Made by a program: the position numbers and the translations under genes
The notes under the pieces: model-generated
Database searches by the model: none
What the model was told of the DNA's origin: nothing
What the model saw: only the letters and a program-made list of their open reading frames with translations
NCBI GenBank assembly: GCA_003230795.1
Contig: QIGM01000207.1
Coordinates: forward strand, 1-14,814
Reading direction: 5' to 3'
DNA: 14,814 nucleotides
DNA from: a bacterium
GTDB taxonomy: Bacteria > Bdellovibrionota_C > UBA2361 > SZUA-149
Shown: piece after piece, positions 1-7,308 of the stretch
How positions within the stretch are numbered: the stretch's first letter is position 1
Layout of the letters: the number at the start of each line of letters is the position of its first letter

Positions 1-1
1 A

Positions 2-1075
2 ATGGCCACGCTAAGCCCAATGGAACCAGCTCCTAAAAAAATCTTAATACTTCTCCTGGGTGCGATTGGAGACGTTACTCGCGCACTGCCGGTTGCAGTG
101 CGAATTAAGCGCGCATGGCCTGATGCGGAGCTACATTGGGCGGTAGAGCCGATATCTAAATCAATCGTTGAGGATCATCCAGCGATTGATGAAGTAAAAC
201 TCTTTGATCGCCCTAAAGGCTTCCCAGCGTTTCTGAGTTTTGTTCGAGAGATTCGCTCGGAGAATTATGAGCTAGTGCTCGATATGCAGCGCCATTTTAA
301 GAGTGGGGTGAGCTCCTGGAGTACGCGTGCGCCGCGGAGGTTAAGTTTCAATCGTAAGAATTCTCGTGAAGGGAACTGGCTTTTTAATACTGAGCAAGTA
401 GCCGAGAGTGAACATTACTCTTCGAAGACTTTGCAATTTCAGAATTTTGGGGACGCGCTAAAGTTACCCTCACTTGAGCCACTTGAGTTTGACTTGTCGC
501 CGAATGATGTGGAGCGTCAGCAACTCCAGGACTTACTTAAAGAGATAGACCCGCAGTGTAATCCGTCTCAGCGGTATGTTTCCTTTATTCTCGGTTCCAC
601 ATGGCCAAGTCGCTTTTGGACTGCAGAAGCATATGCGCAATTAGCCTTGGAGCTATCTAGTGCCTATTCCTGTCGTGCCTTGTTGCTTGGGGCAGACGGG
701 GAGAAGGAGTTCGCTGAGAGCATTCTTAGTATTGCAGGCCCTCGTGTGGCCCTTAACTTGGTTGGCAAGACTAAGCTTCGAGAACTTGTGCCGGTCTTTG
801 CTCTCTCAGAATGTGCGGTAGGTTCAGACTCTGGACCTATGCATATAGCAACCGCTGTAGGCTGCCCGGTTATCTCTCTCTGGGGCTCAACCAGCCCGAA
901 GCGTTCCGCTCCATATGGTAGTGAATCCCTGGTTCTTCAGTCGGCAATTGGCTGCTCTCCATGCTACCGAAAACGCTGCCCAGGATTAGATACTGAATGC
1001 ATGAAAGATATCCCGTGGCAGGCCGTTTTTGCCCGGGTTAAGGCATTAATTTCTCCAGCAATAACAAACACTTAG
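2..1075 (+). CDS. Glycosyltransferase family 9, ADP-heptose:LPS heptosyltransferase-like
   Basis: Probable transfer of heptose from ADP-heptose to the inner core of lipopolysaccharide on the cytoplasmic face of the inner membrane. Seen: the N-terminal Rossmann start KILILLLGAIGDVTRALP (residues 13-30), where GDV precedes the acceptor-site region of GT9 enzymes, and the C-terminal donor-binding block GSDSGPMHIATAVGCPVISL (274-293) followed by WGSTSP. These are the two signature regions of the WaaC/WaaF/WaaQ family, and 357 aa is the usual length. A cysteine set near the C-terminus (C318, C321, C326, C333) is common in GT9 members. Translation could begin at Met1, at Met7 (position 20) or upstream of the window, because the reading frame touches the window edge. 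It lies upstream of two further glycosyltransferases and a heptose kinase, which supports an LPS role. Which heptose or acceptor it uses cannot be read from the sequence. Confidence 0.88.
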   Translation: MATLSPMEPAPKKILILLLGAIGDVTRALPVAVRIKRAWPDAELHWAVEPISKSIVEDHPAIDEVKLFDRPKGFPAFLSFVREIRSENYELVLDMQRHFKSGVSSWSTRAPRRLSFNRKNSREGNWLFNTEQVAESEHYSSKTLQFQNFGDALKLPSLEPLEFDLSPNDVERQQLQDLLKEIDPQCNPSQRYVSFILGSTWPSRFWTAEAYAQLALELSSAYSCRALLLGADGEKEFAESILSIAGPRVALNLVGKTKLRELVPVFALSECAVGSDSGPMHIATAVGCPVISLWGSTSPKRSAPYGSESLVLQSAIGCSPCYRKRCPGLDTECMKDIPWQAVFARVKALISPAITNT

Positions 1076-1193
1076 CTATTGACCGTATTTTTTCTCAGAA
1101 AACATATACATTTATTTTATTTTGTGGTTAATTACCGCACAATCAGTATTACCTATGTAAATCATAACTATTCATGGAGCGATTGTCAGAGTT
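1076..1193. other. AT-rich intergenic spacer, possible promoter
   Basis: This 118-nt gap is much richer in A and T than its neighbours, especially 1085-1170, as expected of a promoter region for the next glycosyltransferase. Several -10-like hexamers (for example TATTAC at 1147) are present, but none has a convincing -35 at 16-18 nt, so no promoter is assigned. No terminator hairpin for the preceding gene is visible. Confidence 0.35.
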
Positions 1194-1925
1194 ATGGGCG
1201 ACCTCAGTAACAAGCAAGATTGGTCTAGATTTCCGAATGGACTCTCCGTAGTAGTTCCCATTTATAATGAAGTCTCTACTCTTAAAGAGATCATAGCTCG
1301 AATCGACAGCACCGGACTCGTCAGCCAAATTGTGTTGGTTGACGATGGTTCAACCGATGGCACAAGAGATGTGCTCGCTGAAATCGACAAAGCAAATCGT
1401 GAAGACTTGGTAATTGATTACCATCCTGCAAATAGAGGAAAAGGCGCTGCGGTTCGAACCGGTATCGGGCTTTGCACCGGCGACCTTGTTCTTATCCAAG
1501 ATGCCGATTTAGAATACGACCCGACTGATTACCCTGCGTTACTAGGGCCAATGCTTGATGGCAGAGCCGATGTTGTTTACGGCTCTCGCTTCCTTGGCGG
1601 ACCTCACAGAGTGCTCTTTTTCTGGCACTACCTTGTAAACCGTGGCCTAACGTTTCTCTCGAACATACTCACAAATCTTAACCTTACTGATATGGAAGTA
1701 GGGTATAAGCTTTTCAAGCGAGAGATTTTTAAAGACATCACTATTCGTTCTGAGCGTTTTAACTTCGAGCCAGAAATTACAGCCAAAGTCGCTAAGAAGA
1801 AGCTTAAAATCTACGAAGTGCCTATCAGTTATTCAGGACGAACCTACGAAGAAGGTAAGAAAATCGGCGTTTCCGATGGCTTTGAAGCGCTTTGGACTAT
1901 CGTGAAATATCGTTTCACCGATTAG
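1194..1925 (+). CDS. GT2 glycosyltransferase, dolichyl/polyprenyl-phosphate mannosyltransferase (DPM1)-like
   Basis: A GT-A fold transferase that probably moves a sugar from a nucleotide donor to a polyprenyl phosphate or a glycan. Seen: the N-terminal strand LSVVVPIYNE (17-26), the donor-binding LVDDGSTDGT (48-57), RGKGAAVRTG (81-90) and the metal-binding DAD in IQDADLEYDP (101-110), then YGSRFLGG (129-136) and TDMEVGYKLFKREIF (165-179). This order is typical of DPM1-like GT2 enzymes. The protein ends at 243 aa, so it lacks the C-terminal membrane helices of the ArnC/GtrB type and is expected to be soluble or peripheral. The ATG at 1194 is the only start ahead of the fold. Its Shine-Dalgarno is weak, with GGAG at 1175 too far away for a normal fit. 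It may feed the same surface glycan as its neighbours. Confidence 0.85.
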   Translation: MGDLSNKQDWSRFPNGLSVVVPIYNEVSTLKEIIARIDSTGLVSQIVLVDDGSTDGTRDVLAEIDKANREDLVIDYHPANRGKGAAVRTGIGLCTGDLVLIQDADLEYDPTDYPALLGPMLDGRADVVYGSRFLGGPHRVLFFWHYLVNRGLTFLSNILTNLNLTDMEVGYKLFKREIFKDITIRSERFNFEPEITAKVAKKKLKIYEVPISYSGRTYEEGKKIGVSDGFEALWTIVKYRFTD

Positions 1926-1950
1926 CCCTGGGAAATGTGGCCTTTGGCAA

Positions 1951-1974
1951 CCGCAAGTAGCTTTTGCTTTGCGG
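1951..1974. other. Small hairpin after the DPM1-like gene
   Basis: CCGCAA (1951-1956) pairs with TTGCGG (1969-1974), with an inner AGC/GCT stem around a TTTT loop. No U-run follows, so it is not a standard intrinsic terminator. It may be an mRNA 3'-end structure. Confidence 0.3.
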
Positions 1975-1987
1975 GCTAAGGCTCATC

Positions 1988-2022
1988 CTCTTGCCTAAGG
2001 TGTGGCTCTTGCCTAAGGTGTG
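1988..2022 (+). repeat. Direct repeat, 17 bp, period 18
   Basis: The 17-mer CTCTTGCCTAAGGTGTG occurs at 1988-2004 and again, unchanged, at 2006-2022. It sits in the 164-nt gap before the WaaE-like gene. It looks like a recent tandem duplication; no operator function can be shown. Confidence 0.85.
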
Positions 2023-2089
2023 CTAGGCTTGCCCCTGCTGATTTGTAAGCTTCTTCAGGAACCTCACGTATCTAGGCCATCTTCTTCGC

Positions 2090-2983
2090 ATGCCCTCTTC
2101 AACAAATGCCCAAGAGCTCAATGCCGCTTCACGCGCACCTATAACCGCCTTCGTTGTTAGCTTTAACGAAGAGGAGGACATTGAAGCTTGTTTGGAAAGT
2201 CTTAGCTTCTGCGACGAAGTAATTGTCATCGACTCTCATTCCACCGACGCAACCCCCGAGCTTTGCCGCACGGCTGGCGCCAAACTGATTCAACGTGACT
2301 GGCCTGGCTACGTTAAACAAAAAGCGTTTGGCTTAGCAGAATCCTCCCATCAATGGGTGCTTAATCTTGATGCTGATGAACGAGTTTCCCCTGAGTTGCA
2401 AAAGAGTATTATCGAGGTTCTTGAAAAGGAGCATGAAAACGAAGTTGCAGGCGTTCCTAGAGCCTACAACGGCTATCAGATGAACCGAGTGGTTTATTTC
2501 CTCGGTCGCTGGTGGCGTTCCGGTGGTTGGTATCCTGAGTATCGAGTCCGTTTTCTGCGAAAGGATTGTACAACTTGGGGCGGCAGCGATCCGCATGAGA
2601 AGCCTATTGTAAGTGGTCGAATTGGAAGACTCGACGGCGAGCTAGAACATTATACTTACCGCAGCCTCGCAGAGCAGATCGAGCAGTTGCACCGATTCTC
2701 TAGCATTGTGGCAGAGCAAGAATACCGCGCGGGTAAACGCGCTGGATTGCGCCTCTTGTTGCTTAATCCCATACTTCGTATGCTTAAGTTCTACGTCGTG
2801 AAGCGAGGTTTCGTAGAAGGGGTAGCGGGCTTGGTCGTAGCGATTAACGAAGGGTTCTACACCTTCATGAAATACGCCAAGCTCTGGGAATTGGAGCATA
2901 GGGAATTGGAGCATGGGGAACTGGATTCCGTGAAAAAGCTCGCTGAAGCAGAAAATGCGAAGCCAAGGAACGAGGGTAAATGA
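2090..2983 (+). CDS. GT2 glycosyltransferase, WaaE/KdtX-like LPS core transferase
   Basis: Probable transfer of a hexose onto inner-core heptose of lipopolysaccharide. Seen: ITAFVVSFNEEEDIEACLES (18-37), CDEVIVIDSHSTDAT (41-55), the metal-binding LDADERVSPEL (93-103) where DxD is DAD, then GGWYPEYRVRFLRK (145-158), the GSDPHE block (165-170) and GFVEGVAGLVVAINEGFYTF (240-259). This is the usual order in the WaaE/LgtF/KdtX group, and 297 aa is slightly longer than usual. The extra length is partly a C-terminal tandem duplication: ELEHR, ELEHG and ELDSV follow one another, encoded by a 15-bp repeat at 2886-2930. No Shine-Dalgarno is visible before the ATG at 2090. Its TGA overlaps the ATG of the heptose kinase by 4 nt, so the two are translationally coupled. 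Confidence 0.87.
   Translation: MPSSTNAQELNAASRAPITAFVVSFNEEEDIEACLESLSFCDEVIVIDSHSTDATPELCRTAGAKLIQRDWPGYVKQKAFGLAESSHQWVLNLDADERVSPELQKSIIEVLEKEHENEVAGVPRAYNGYQMNRVVYFLGRWWRSGGWYPEYRVRFLRKDCTTWGGSDPHEKPIVSGRIGRLDGELEHYTYRSLAEQIEQLHRFSSIVAEQEYRAGKRAGLRLLLLNPILRMLKFYVVKRGFVEGVAGLVVAINEGFYTFMKYAKLWELEHRELEHGELDSVKKLAEAENAKPRNEGK
2886..2930 (+). repeat. In-frame 15-bp tandem repeat, about 3 copies
   Basis: GGGAATTGGAGCATA (2886-2900) is followed by a copy with one change (2901-2915) and a decayed third copy (2916-2930). The period is a multiple of three, so it lengthens the C-terminal tail of the WaaE-like protein without breaking the frame. Confidence 0.9.
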
Positions 2984-3984
2984 AAGTCGATAAATCAAAG
3001 CTGCTTGGCGTAGTGCAAGGCTTTAGAGATGTGCCGATGCTGGTGGTTGGAGACTTGCTCCTCGATCACTATATCTGGGGTAGCGTGGATCGTATTTCTC
3101 CGGAAGCGCCGGTGGTGGTGGTTGCAGTCACCGAAGAGAACAAACGACTTGGTGGTGCTGGCAACGTTGCCAACAATCTCGTTAGCCTCGGAGCGAAGGC
3201 TTCGATTTGTGGTGCAGTTGGTGATGATGAAGCGGGCCAACAGATGGTCGAGCTATTTGCTGAGAAAGGCGTAGAGACAGAAGGTATCCTGGTTGATTCT
3301 AGCCGACCTACGACTCAGAAAACGAGAGTCATCGCACACGCACAACAAGTAGTGCGAGTGGATCGTGAGGTCGCAGAACCTCTTGCGGAGAATCATCAGA
3401 AAGAAATGGGTGCCAGAGTATCGGCATCGCTAAAGCAGGCGCGAGGAGTCATTGTCTCTGACTACGCGAAAGGAGCGATTTGCCCTGCCGTATTCGATGC
3501 GCTTCACGGAAGATCGAAGACAGGCCCTGCCGCTGGTGCCGTTCTTGTGGATCCTAAAGCGCCAAATTTTTCAATGTATCGTAGCGCCACTGTGATTAAG
3601 CCTAATCGCAAGGAGGCTGAAGAGTCTTCGGGGATGCGAATTAAGAAACGATCAGATGCGATAGCTGCTGGTCGAAAACTCTTAACAGTTTGGGATACCG
3701 AGATGGTGTTAATTACTCTCGGAGAAATGGGGATGGTGCTTGTTGCGCGAGAAGACGAGCAGCATGCTCCTGTTGAAGTCGATACGGTTGCTCGAGATGT
3801 GTATGATGTCTCTGGAGCGGGGGATACCGTTTCGGCAGTGTTTTCTCTTTCTTTAGCCGCGGGTGCTTCAACCTCAGATGCTGCTGTTTTAGCGAATATC
3901 GCAGCGGGCGTGGTTGTAGGTGAAGTTGGAACGGCCGTGGTTTCGGTGGATTCTCTAAACTCGGCAATCGAGAGGTTCGAATAA
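2980..3984 (+). CDS. hldA: D-glycero-beta-D-manno-heptose-7-phosphate kinase (kinase-only HldE/RfaE domain I)
   Basis: Phosphorylates D-glycero-D-manno-heptose 7-phosphate at C1 with ATP, in the cytoplasmic ADP-heptose pathway. Seen: a PfkB/ribokinase fold with LVVGDLLLDHYIWG (21-34), RISPEAPVVVV (39-49), the sugar-binding RLGGAGNVANNLVSLGA (56-72), SDYAKG (160-165), VDPK (190-193), KPNRKE (207-212) and the PfkB signature DVSGAGDTV (276-284), with Asp282 as the expected catalytic base. At 334 aa it matches only the kinase half of the fused HldE of enteric bacteria (about 477 aa). The adenylyltransferase half (HldC-type) is missing and should be encoded elsewhere. The start overlaps the preceding stop by 4 nt and yicC follows 4 nt after the stop. 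Stand-alone kinases are usually called HldA, but the choice of anomer is inferred from the family. Confidence 0.9.
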   Translation: MKVDKSKLLGVVQGFRDVPMLVVGDLLLDHYIWGSVDRISPEAPVVVVAVTEENKRLGGAGNVANNLVSLGAKASICGAVGDDEAGQQMVELFAEKGVETEGILVDSSRPTTQKTRVIAHAQQVVRVDREVAEPLAENHQKEMGARVSASLKQARGVIVSDYAKGAICPAVFDALHGRSKTGPAAGAVLVDPKAPNFSMYRSATVIKPNRKEAEESSGMRIKKRSDAIAAGRKLLTVWDTEMVLITLGEMGMVLVAREDEQHAPVEVDTVARDVYDVSGAGDTVSAVFSLSLAAGASTSDAAVLANIAAGVVVGEVGTAVVSVDSLNSAIERFE

Positions 3985-3988
3985 GCCA

Positions 3989-4888
3989 ATGACTTGTATG
4001 AGCATGACAGGATTCGGTGAGGGCAGTTCCGCGCAAGACGGCGTTGAAGTCCTTGTCGAAGTTAAGACAGTCAATCATCGATATCTTGATGTAGTGTGTC
4101 GATTGCCAGGGCTTTACTCAAAGTTCGAAGTTGATATCGGGAAAGCGGTGCGTTCCTCGCTTCGAAGAGGTCGAGTAGAGGTTAGCGTTCAGCGGACGCA
4201 ACAAGAGAGCTCAACGCTTGCGCTGTCGTTTAACGAGGAACTGTTTAATTCCTATGTTTCGGTCATAAAGACGAGCCTTAAAGCGAGCGGTATTGCCGAT
4301 AAGCAAGCGCTGGCACAAAGCATCGCAGGGATTTATTCCAAGCGGGAGGTGCTTGATACTGTTGCCGCTGATGAACGGGAAGCAATCAACGATGAGCAAG
4401 GTCTTGTAGACAGTGCCTTGAGTCAGGCACTTGAAGGACTTTGCGAAATGAGAGAACGCGAAGGAGCTGCCTTAGAGGCTGAAATGCGTTCACAGCTTTC
4501 GCTTCTTGAATTAGAAGTAGAGGCGATAGCGAAGGAAGTGAAGGCAACGCCGATAATTTTTAAGGAGCGCTTAGAGCAACGCTTAGAGAAACTAAGTGAT
4601 TCAGTTTCAAATATTGAACCTGAGCGTCTTGCGCAAGAAGTGGTATTGCTTGCTGATAGAGTTGATGTCACCGAAGAGCTCTCTCGCTTAGAGAGTCATT
4701 TCGAACAATTTAAGTCAGTGCTTGGCTCCACGCAGGCTGGAAGGAAGCTAGAGTTTTTGCTGCAAGAATTCGGTCGTGAGGTCAACACCATCGGTTCCAA
4801 ATCGCAGAGCGCTGATGTGACCCGGCATGTTGTTGAGTCTAAAGCGATTCTCGAGAAGATTCGCGAGCAAGTGCAGAATATCGAGTAG
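3989..4888 (+). CDS. yicC: YicC-family endoribonuclease
   Basis: YicC proteins are conserved bacterial endoribonucleases linked to RNA turnover and stress survival. Seen: the N-terminal signature SMTGFGEGS (5-13), then VEVKTVNHRYLDV (23-35) and SLRRGRVEVSVQR (47-59), which form the YicC_N domain. The C-terminal DUF1732 part ends with GRKLEFLLQEFGREVNT, IGSKSQSADV and KIREQVQNIE. The length of 299 aa is normal. Three ATGs fall within the first six codons (residues 1, 4 and 6). The first is taken, though MSMTGFG would match relatives equally well. It lies 4 nt after the heptose kinase and 6 nt before gmk. The yicC-gmk pair is a widespread conserved neighbourhood, so joining it to LPS genes is the less usual part. 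Confidence 0.93.
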   Translation: MTCMSMTGFGEGSSAQDGVEVLVEVKTVNHRYLDVVCRLPGLYSKFEVDIGKAVRSSLRRGRVEVSVQRTQQESSTLALSFNEELFNSYVSVIKTSLKASGIADKQALAQSIAGIYSKREVLDTVAADEREAINDEQGLVDSALSQALEGLCEMREREGAALEAEMRSQLSLLELEVEAIAKEVKATPIIFKERLEQRLEKLSDSVSNIEPERLAQEVVLLADRVDVTEELSRLESHFEQFKSVLGSTQAGRKLEFLLQEFGREVNTIGSKSQSADVTRHVVESKAILEKIREQVQNIE

Positions 4889-4894
4889 AGCTAA

Positions 4895-5548
4895 ATGCGT
4901 TTCGAATCTCCCATCCTTTTTTGTTTCTGTGCTCCTGCTGGTAGTGGGAAATCAACAGTGTGTCGTCGCCTAGCCGAAGAAGACCGAGCCTTAATGCGCT
5001 CTATCTCTACAACAACTCGTGAGCCGAGGGACGGGGAGATCGACGGAGTGCATTATCACTTCGTGTCTCTGGAGGAGTTTAACGCAAGAGTTGAGCAGGG
5101 ACTGTTTATTGAGCATGCGACCTTCGGTGGTAATCAGTATGGCACAGAGAGACGAAACGTAGATGACGCCGCGGCGGCTGGCAAAGACCTACTTCTCGCC
5201 ATTGATGTTCAAGGAGTGCAAAGCCTCAAGAACTTGCACCCAAAGCAAGTCGTCTGCGTATTCTTATTCCCTCCGTCTTTTGAAGTTCTTGCTAAGCGAC
5301 TTGAGGAAAGAGGGACAGAAGACCTAGAAGTTCGTAAGCGTCGGCTACGTATCGCAAGAGATGAGATTGAAACCCTTTGTGCTCCTGGGTTTAGTGATTA
5401 CTTGTTGATTAACGATGAGCTTGACCAAGCGGTGAAAGACGCCCATTCGGTGCTTTCGGTAGAAAGGATGCGTTTTGAGCGCTTAAGTGCAGGCAGGCTG
5501 AAATCAATCTTCTCAAGTGCCAAAGTTAAAGCGGAAGGAGCTAAGTAG
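4895..5548 (+). CDS. gmk: Guanylate kinase
   Basis: Converts GMP and ATP to GDP and ADP in purine nucleotide metabolism, in the cytoplasm. Seen: the P-loop APAGSGKST (13-21), the GMP-binding STTTREPRDGEIDGVHYHF (38-56) and GLFIEHATFGGNQYGT (69-84), IDVQGVQ (103-109), FLFPPS (123-128), the lid arginines around LEERGTED (136-143) and RKRRL (147-151), and DYLLIND (168-174) in place of the commoner DYVVVND. The length of 217 aa is normal. The P-loop is slightly divergent from the usual GPSGAGKST but keeps the Gly, Lys and Ser/Thr needed. No clear Shine-Dalgarno is seen; closeness to yicC suggests coupled translation. It is the last gene of the probable operon. No terminator hairpin was found after it. 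Confidence 0.95.
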   Translation: MRFESPILFCFCAPAGSGKSTVCRRLAEEDRALMRSISTTTREPRDGEIDGVHYHFVSLEEFNARVEQGLFIEHATFGGNQYGTERRNVDDAAAAGKDLLLAIDVQGVQSLKNLHPKQVVCVFLFPPSFEVLAKRLEERGTEDLEVRKRRLRIARDEIETLCAPGFSDYLLINDELDQAVKDAHSVLSVERMRFERLSAGRLKSIFSSAKVKAEGAK

Positions 5549-5717
5549 CGGAAACTATTTCGAGAATTACGCTCTTTTCTGAACTTTTCCTTGAAAAAAC
5601 GCTGATTCTCCTTTTCTAATTACATCCTTAGCACTCGTTATTACACTTTTGTGACACGTCAGCGCTCCCCAGGCTGCTAGCCTTAAACTTCACGGGCAGC
5701 ACAGCGGAGTGTAAACA

Positions 5718-6299
5718 ATGAGCTTTGTCTCAGTCTCAGAAAAAGGTCTTCTTCGAGAAATTCGCCAAGGTAATGAGGACGCGCTTGATGTCTTCATTGA
5801 GCGATACCACGCAAAGCTCTCTCGATACCTCCAACTCCAATGCGATAATTCAGAAACATCTCAGGAAATTCTCTCTGAAACTTTCGCGCGCTTTTTTCGC
5901 ATGGAGCAAATGACGGAAGGGCATACACTGGTGCATCTTCTAAGCCTGGCGGATACCGTCCTAAATGCAGTTCAGCAAGAATTGTTAGCTGAAACCTCTC
6001 TCACACTTGAAGCGGCAAAGGAAAAAGCGGAAGTCAAAGATGAAGACGCACTTTTAGAAACGCTACGTCGCCTACCAATTGAATATCAGCGAGGGTTTAT
6101 TCTCAGAGATATCCTTGGGCTTAGCTGCAAAGATGCAGCGGCGGTGATGAGTTTGGATGTGCTAGATTTTCAGTCTTTACTAAGACGAAGCAGACGTATG
6201 CTTAAGCGTGGTTTTATACGTCGAGTAGGGCAAAGTGAAGATGCTGCACCGCTAAATGCAGTTGAAATCGCATCTGAGACCGATACTCTTCGGCAATAA
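5718..6299 (+). CDS. RNA polymerase sigma-70 family factor, ECF-like
   Basis: Probable alternative sigma factor that directs RNA polymerase to a specific promoter set. Seen: a region-2-like helix set at 16-62 (RQGNEDALDVFIERYHAKLS, then SQEILSETFARFFR in the place of the 'DAEDlvQetF' block) and a region-4 helix-turn-helix at 112-168 (LRRLPIEYQRGFILRDILGL, then DAAAVMSLDVLDFQSLLRRSR). Of 193 aa, the last 25 or so are a short tail. Region 2 is clearly degenerate compared with classical ECF factors, so promoter melting by this protein is less certain than DNA binding by region 4. GGAG at 5706-5709 sits 8 nt before the ATG, a good ribosome binding site. No anti-sigma or membrane gene adjoins it. 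It converges on a second sigma-like gene. Confidence 0.75.
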   Translation: MSFVSVSEKGLLREIRQGNEDALDVFIERYHAKLSRYLQLQCDNSETSQEILSETFARFFRMEQMTEGHTLVHLLSLADTVLNAVQQELLAETSLTLEAAKEKAEVKDEDALLETLRRLPIEYQRGFILRDILGLSCKDAAAVMSLDVLDFQSLLRRSRRMLKRGFIRRVGQSEDAAPLNAVEIASETDTLRQ

Positions 6300-6304
6300 T
6301 CTTC

Positions 6305-6365
6305 TTTGGGAACTAGTTTTTCTTATAGATTTGGGAACTAGTTTTTCTTATAGATTTGGGAACTA
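6305..6365. repeat. 25-bp tandem repeat, about 2.4 copies
   Basis: The unit beginning TTTGGGAACTAG at 6305 is repeated exactly at 6330 and begins a third time at 6355, breaking off after 11 bases. It fills most of the gap between the two convergent sigma-factor genes. The T-rich stretches could act as weak terminators, but no strong hairpin lies inside the unit. Confidence 0.93.
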
Positions 6366-6377
6366 ATGCGGATAGAG

Positions 6378-6398
6378 AGAGATACTAATCGTATCTCT
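6378..6398. terminator. Hairpin between convergent sigma genes, possible shared terminator
   Basis: AGAGATAC (6378-6385) and GTATCTCT (6391-6398) form a perfect 8-bp stem with a TAATC loop, 4 nt from the stop of the minus-strand sigma gene. No T-run adjoins it on either strand, so termination is possible but unproven. Confidence 0.4.
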
Positions 6399-6402
6399 TG
6401 CT

Positions 6403-6975
6403 CTAAGCTGCTTTCTCAAGAATGCGGCTGATCTGAGTTCCGATTGCGCTTCTTGCGTTCTGAATCAATCCGCGAACTTCGAATACAGTCAAATCAAGAA
6501 CTTCAGCAATTTCTGTAATAGTCTTCCCCTGAATGTCTCTTAGCACAAAGGCCAGTTTCGCTTGGGGAGAGATCTCGTCAACTGCGCGTTGAAACGCATA
6601 TCTCAATGACTCATTTCTCCGAGCAAAGGCTTCGCTATGATCTTCAAAGGGAGTCTCTAGGGTGATTGAATCAGGAAGCGTTCCTTTCTTCGTTTCGTTT
6701 GCCGAGATAAGCGCGTGAACCGACTTATCTAGTGTGAGTTGTAGCAACCATGCAAAGAGAGGTGTTTTCCCGTTATCAATCTTTAGCTGCTTAGACAGTT
6801 CAATAAAGACCTCGGTGAGCACGCCTTCCGCTTCTTCGACTTTATCCGTCAGATACAGAGCAGTGTTAAAGACTTTAGTTTCGTAACGTTGAACAAGTTC
6901 AAAATATCGTTCTTCATCACCTGCGAGGTAGAGCTCTACGAGTGATTCGTCGCTAATTTCCTCAGTAGTTTCCAT
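6403..6975 (-). CDS. RNA polymerase sigma-70 family factor, ECF-like (second)
   Basis: Probable alternative sigma factor. Seen: region 2 at about 12-90 (LVELYLAGDEERYFELVQRY, then VEEAEGVLTEVFIELSKQ in the place of the usual DAEDVvQEvFl block, and PLFAWLLQLTLDKSV) and region 4 at about 124-185 (RYAFQRAVDEISPQAKLAFV, LRDIQGKTITEIAEVLDLTV, FEVRGLIQNARSAI), the typical ECF helix-turn-helix. At 190 aa it is of normal ECF size and closer to consensus than its convergent neighbour. The ATG at 6975 is preceded by no clear Shine-Dalgarno. No anti-sigma gene is adjacent. The divergent neighbour across 333 nt is a PEP-CTERM protein, which could be a target, but nothing in the sequence proves that. Confidence 0.85.
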   Translation of the reverse strand: METTEEISDESLVELYLAGDEERYFELVQRYETKVFNTALYLTDKVEEAEGVLTEVFIELSKQLKIDNGKTPLFAWLLQLTLDKSVHALISANETKKGTLPDSITLETPFEDHSEAFARRNESLRYAFQRAVDEISPQAKLAFVLRDIQGKTITEIAEVLDLTVFEVRGLIQNARSAIGTQISRILEKAA

Positions 6976-7308
6976 CGTATTCTATCCAGTCTGCTGTTCT
7001 CTTGCCTACAACGTGAAGCCTTTCTCCTTGCTTCAACCCTCAGAACAATAGAAGCGAAATAAGAGGCTTCAGTTGTCATAAGCAGGTAATAAACTGGAAC
7101 AAATTCGTAACAATGATAGTGATTTAGTCGGAATATCGGGGTTGCCACTGAGATAAAGTGAAGCAAAGGCAAGGAGAGTGATGATTTTAGTATGTAATAA
7201 GGTTTTCTCTAGTTCTGTTCGTGGAGCTAGCTGTAGCCAAGTGATATTTTTTGAATGAAGGCGCTCATCTAGATTAAAGGTGAGCCGAAGCGTAGATGAG
7301 GTGTTGTT
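6976..7308. other. 333-nt divergent intergenic region
   Basis: This stretch separates the minus-strand sigma gene from the plus-strand PEP-CTERM gene and must hold promoters for both. I found no reliable -35/-10 pair on either strand. A minus-strand frame across 6936-7172 has no recognisable domain or ribosome binding site and is not called. The only clear structure is the 7264-7300 inverted repeat next to the PEP-CTERM start. Confidence 0.5.
7264..7300 (+). promoter_or_regulatory. Inverted repeat overlapping the ribosome binding site of the PEP-CTERM gene
   Basis: CTCATCTA (7264-7271) pairs perfectly with TAGATGAG (7293-7300) around a 21-nt loop. The right arm covers the first half of the GAGGTG Shine-Dalgarno (7298-7303) that serves the GTG start at 7309. 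In mRNA the fold would partly hide the ribosome binding site. Alternatively it is a DNA operator. Confidence 0.4.

Noticed and set aside
2333..2596. 87-aa minus-strand frame inside the WaaE-like gene
   Set aside because: It is a shadow of the glycosyltransferase reading frame, with no independent support.
3504..3989. 161-aa minus-strand frame opposite the heptose kinase
   Set aside because: It is low-complexity Ser/Thr/Ala-rich translation of the strand opposite a well-supported kinase gene, with no domain.
5581..5610. GAACTT followed by TGATTC, resembling an ECF promoter before the first sigma gene
   Set aside because: The -10 part does not fit the consensus at the required spacing.
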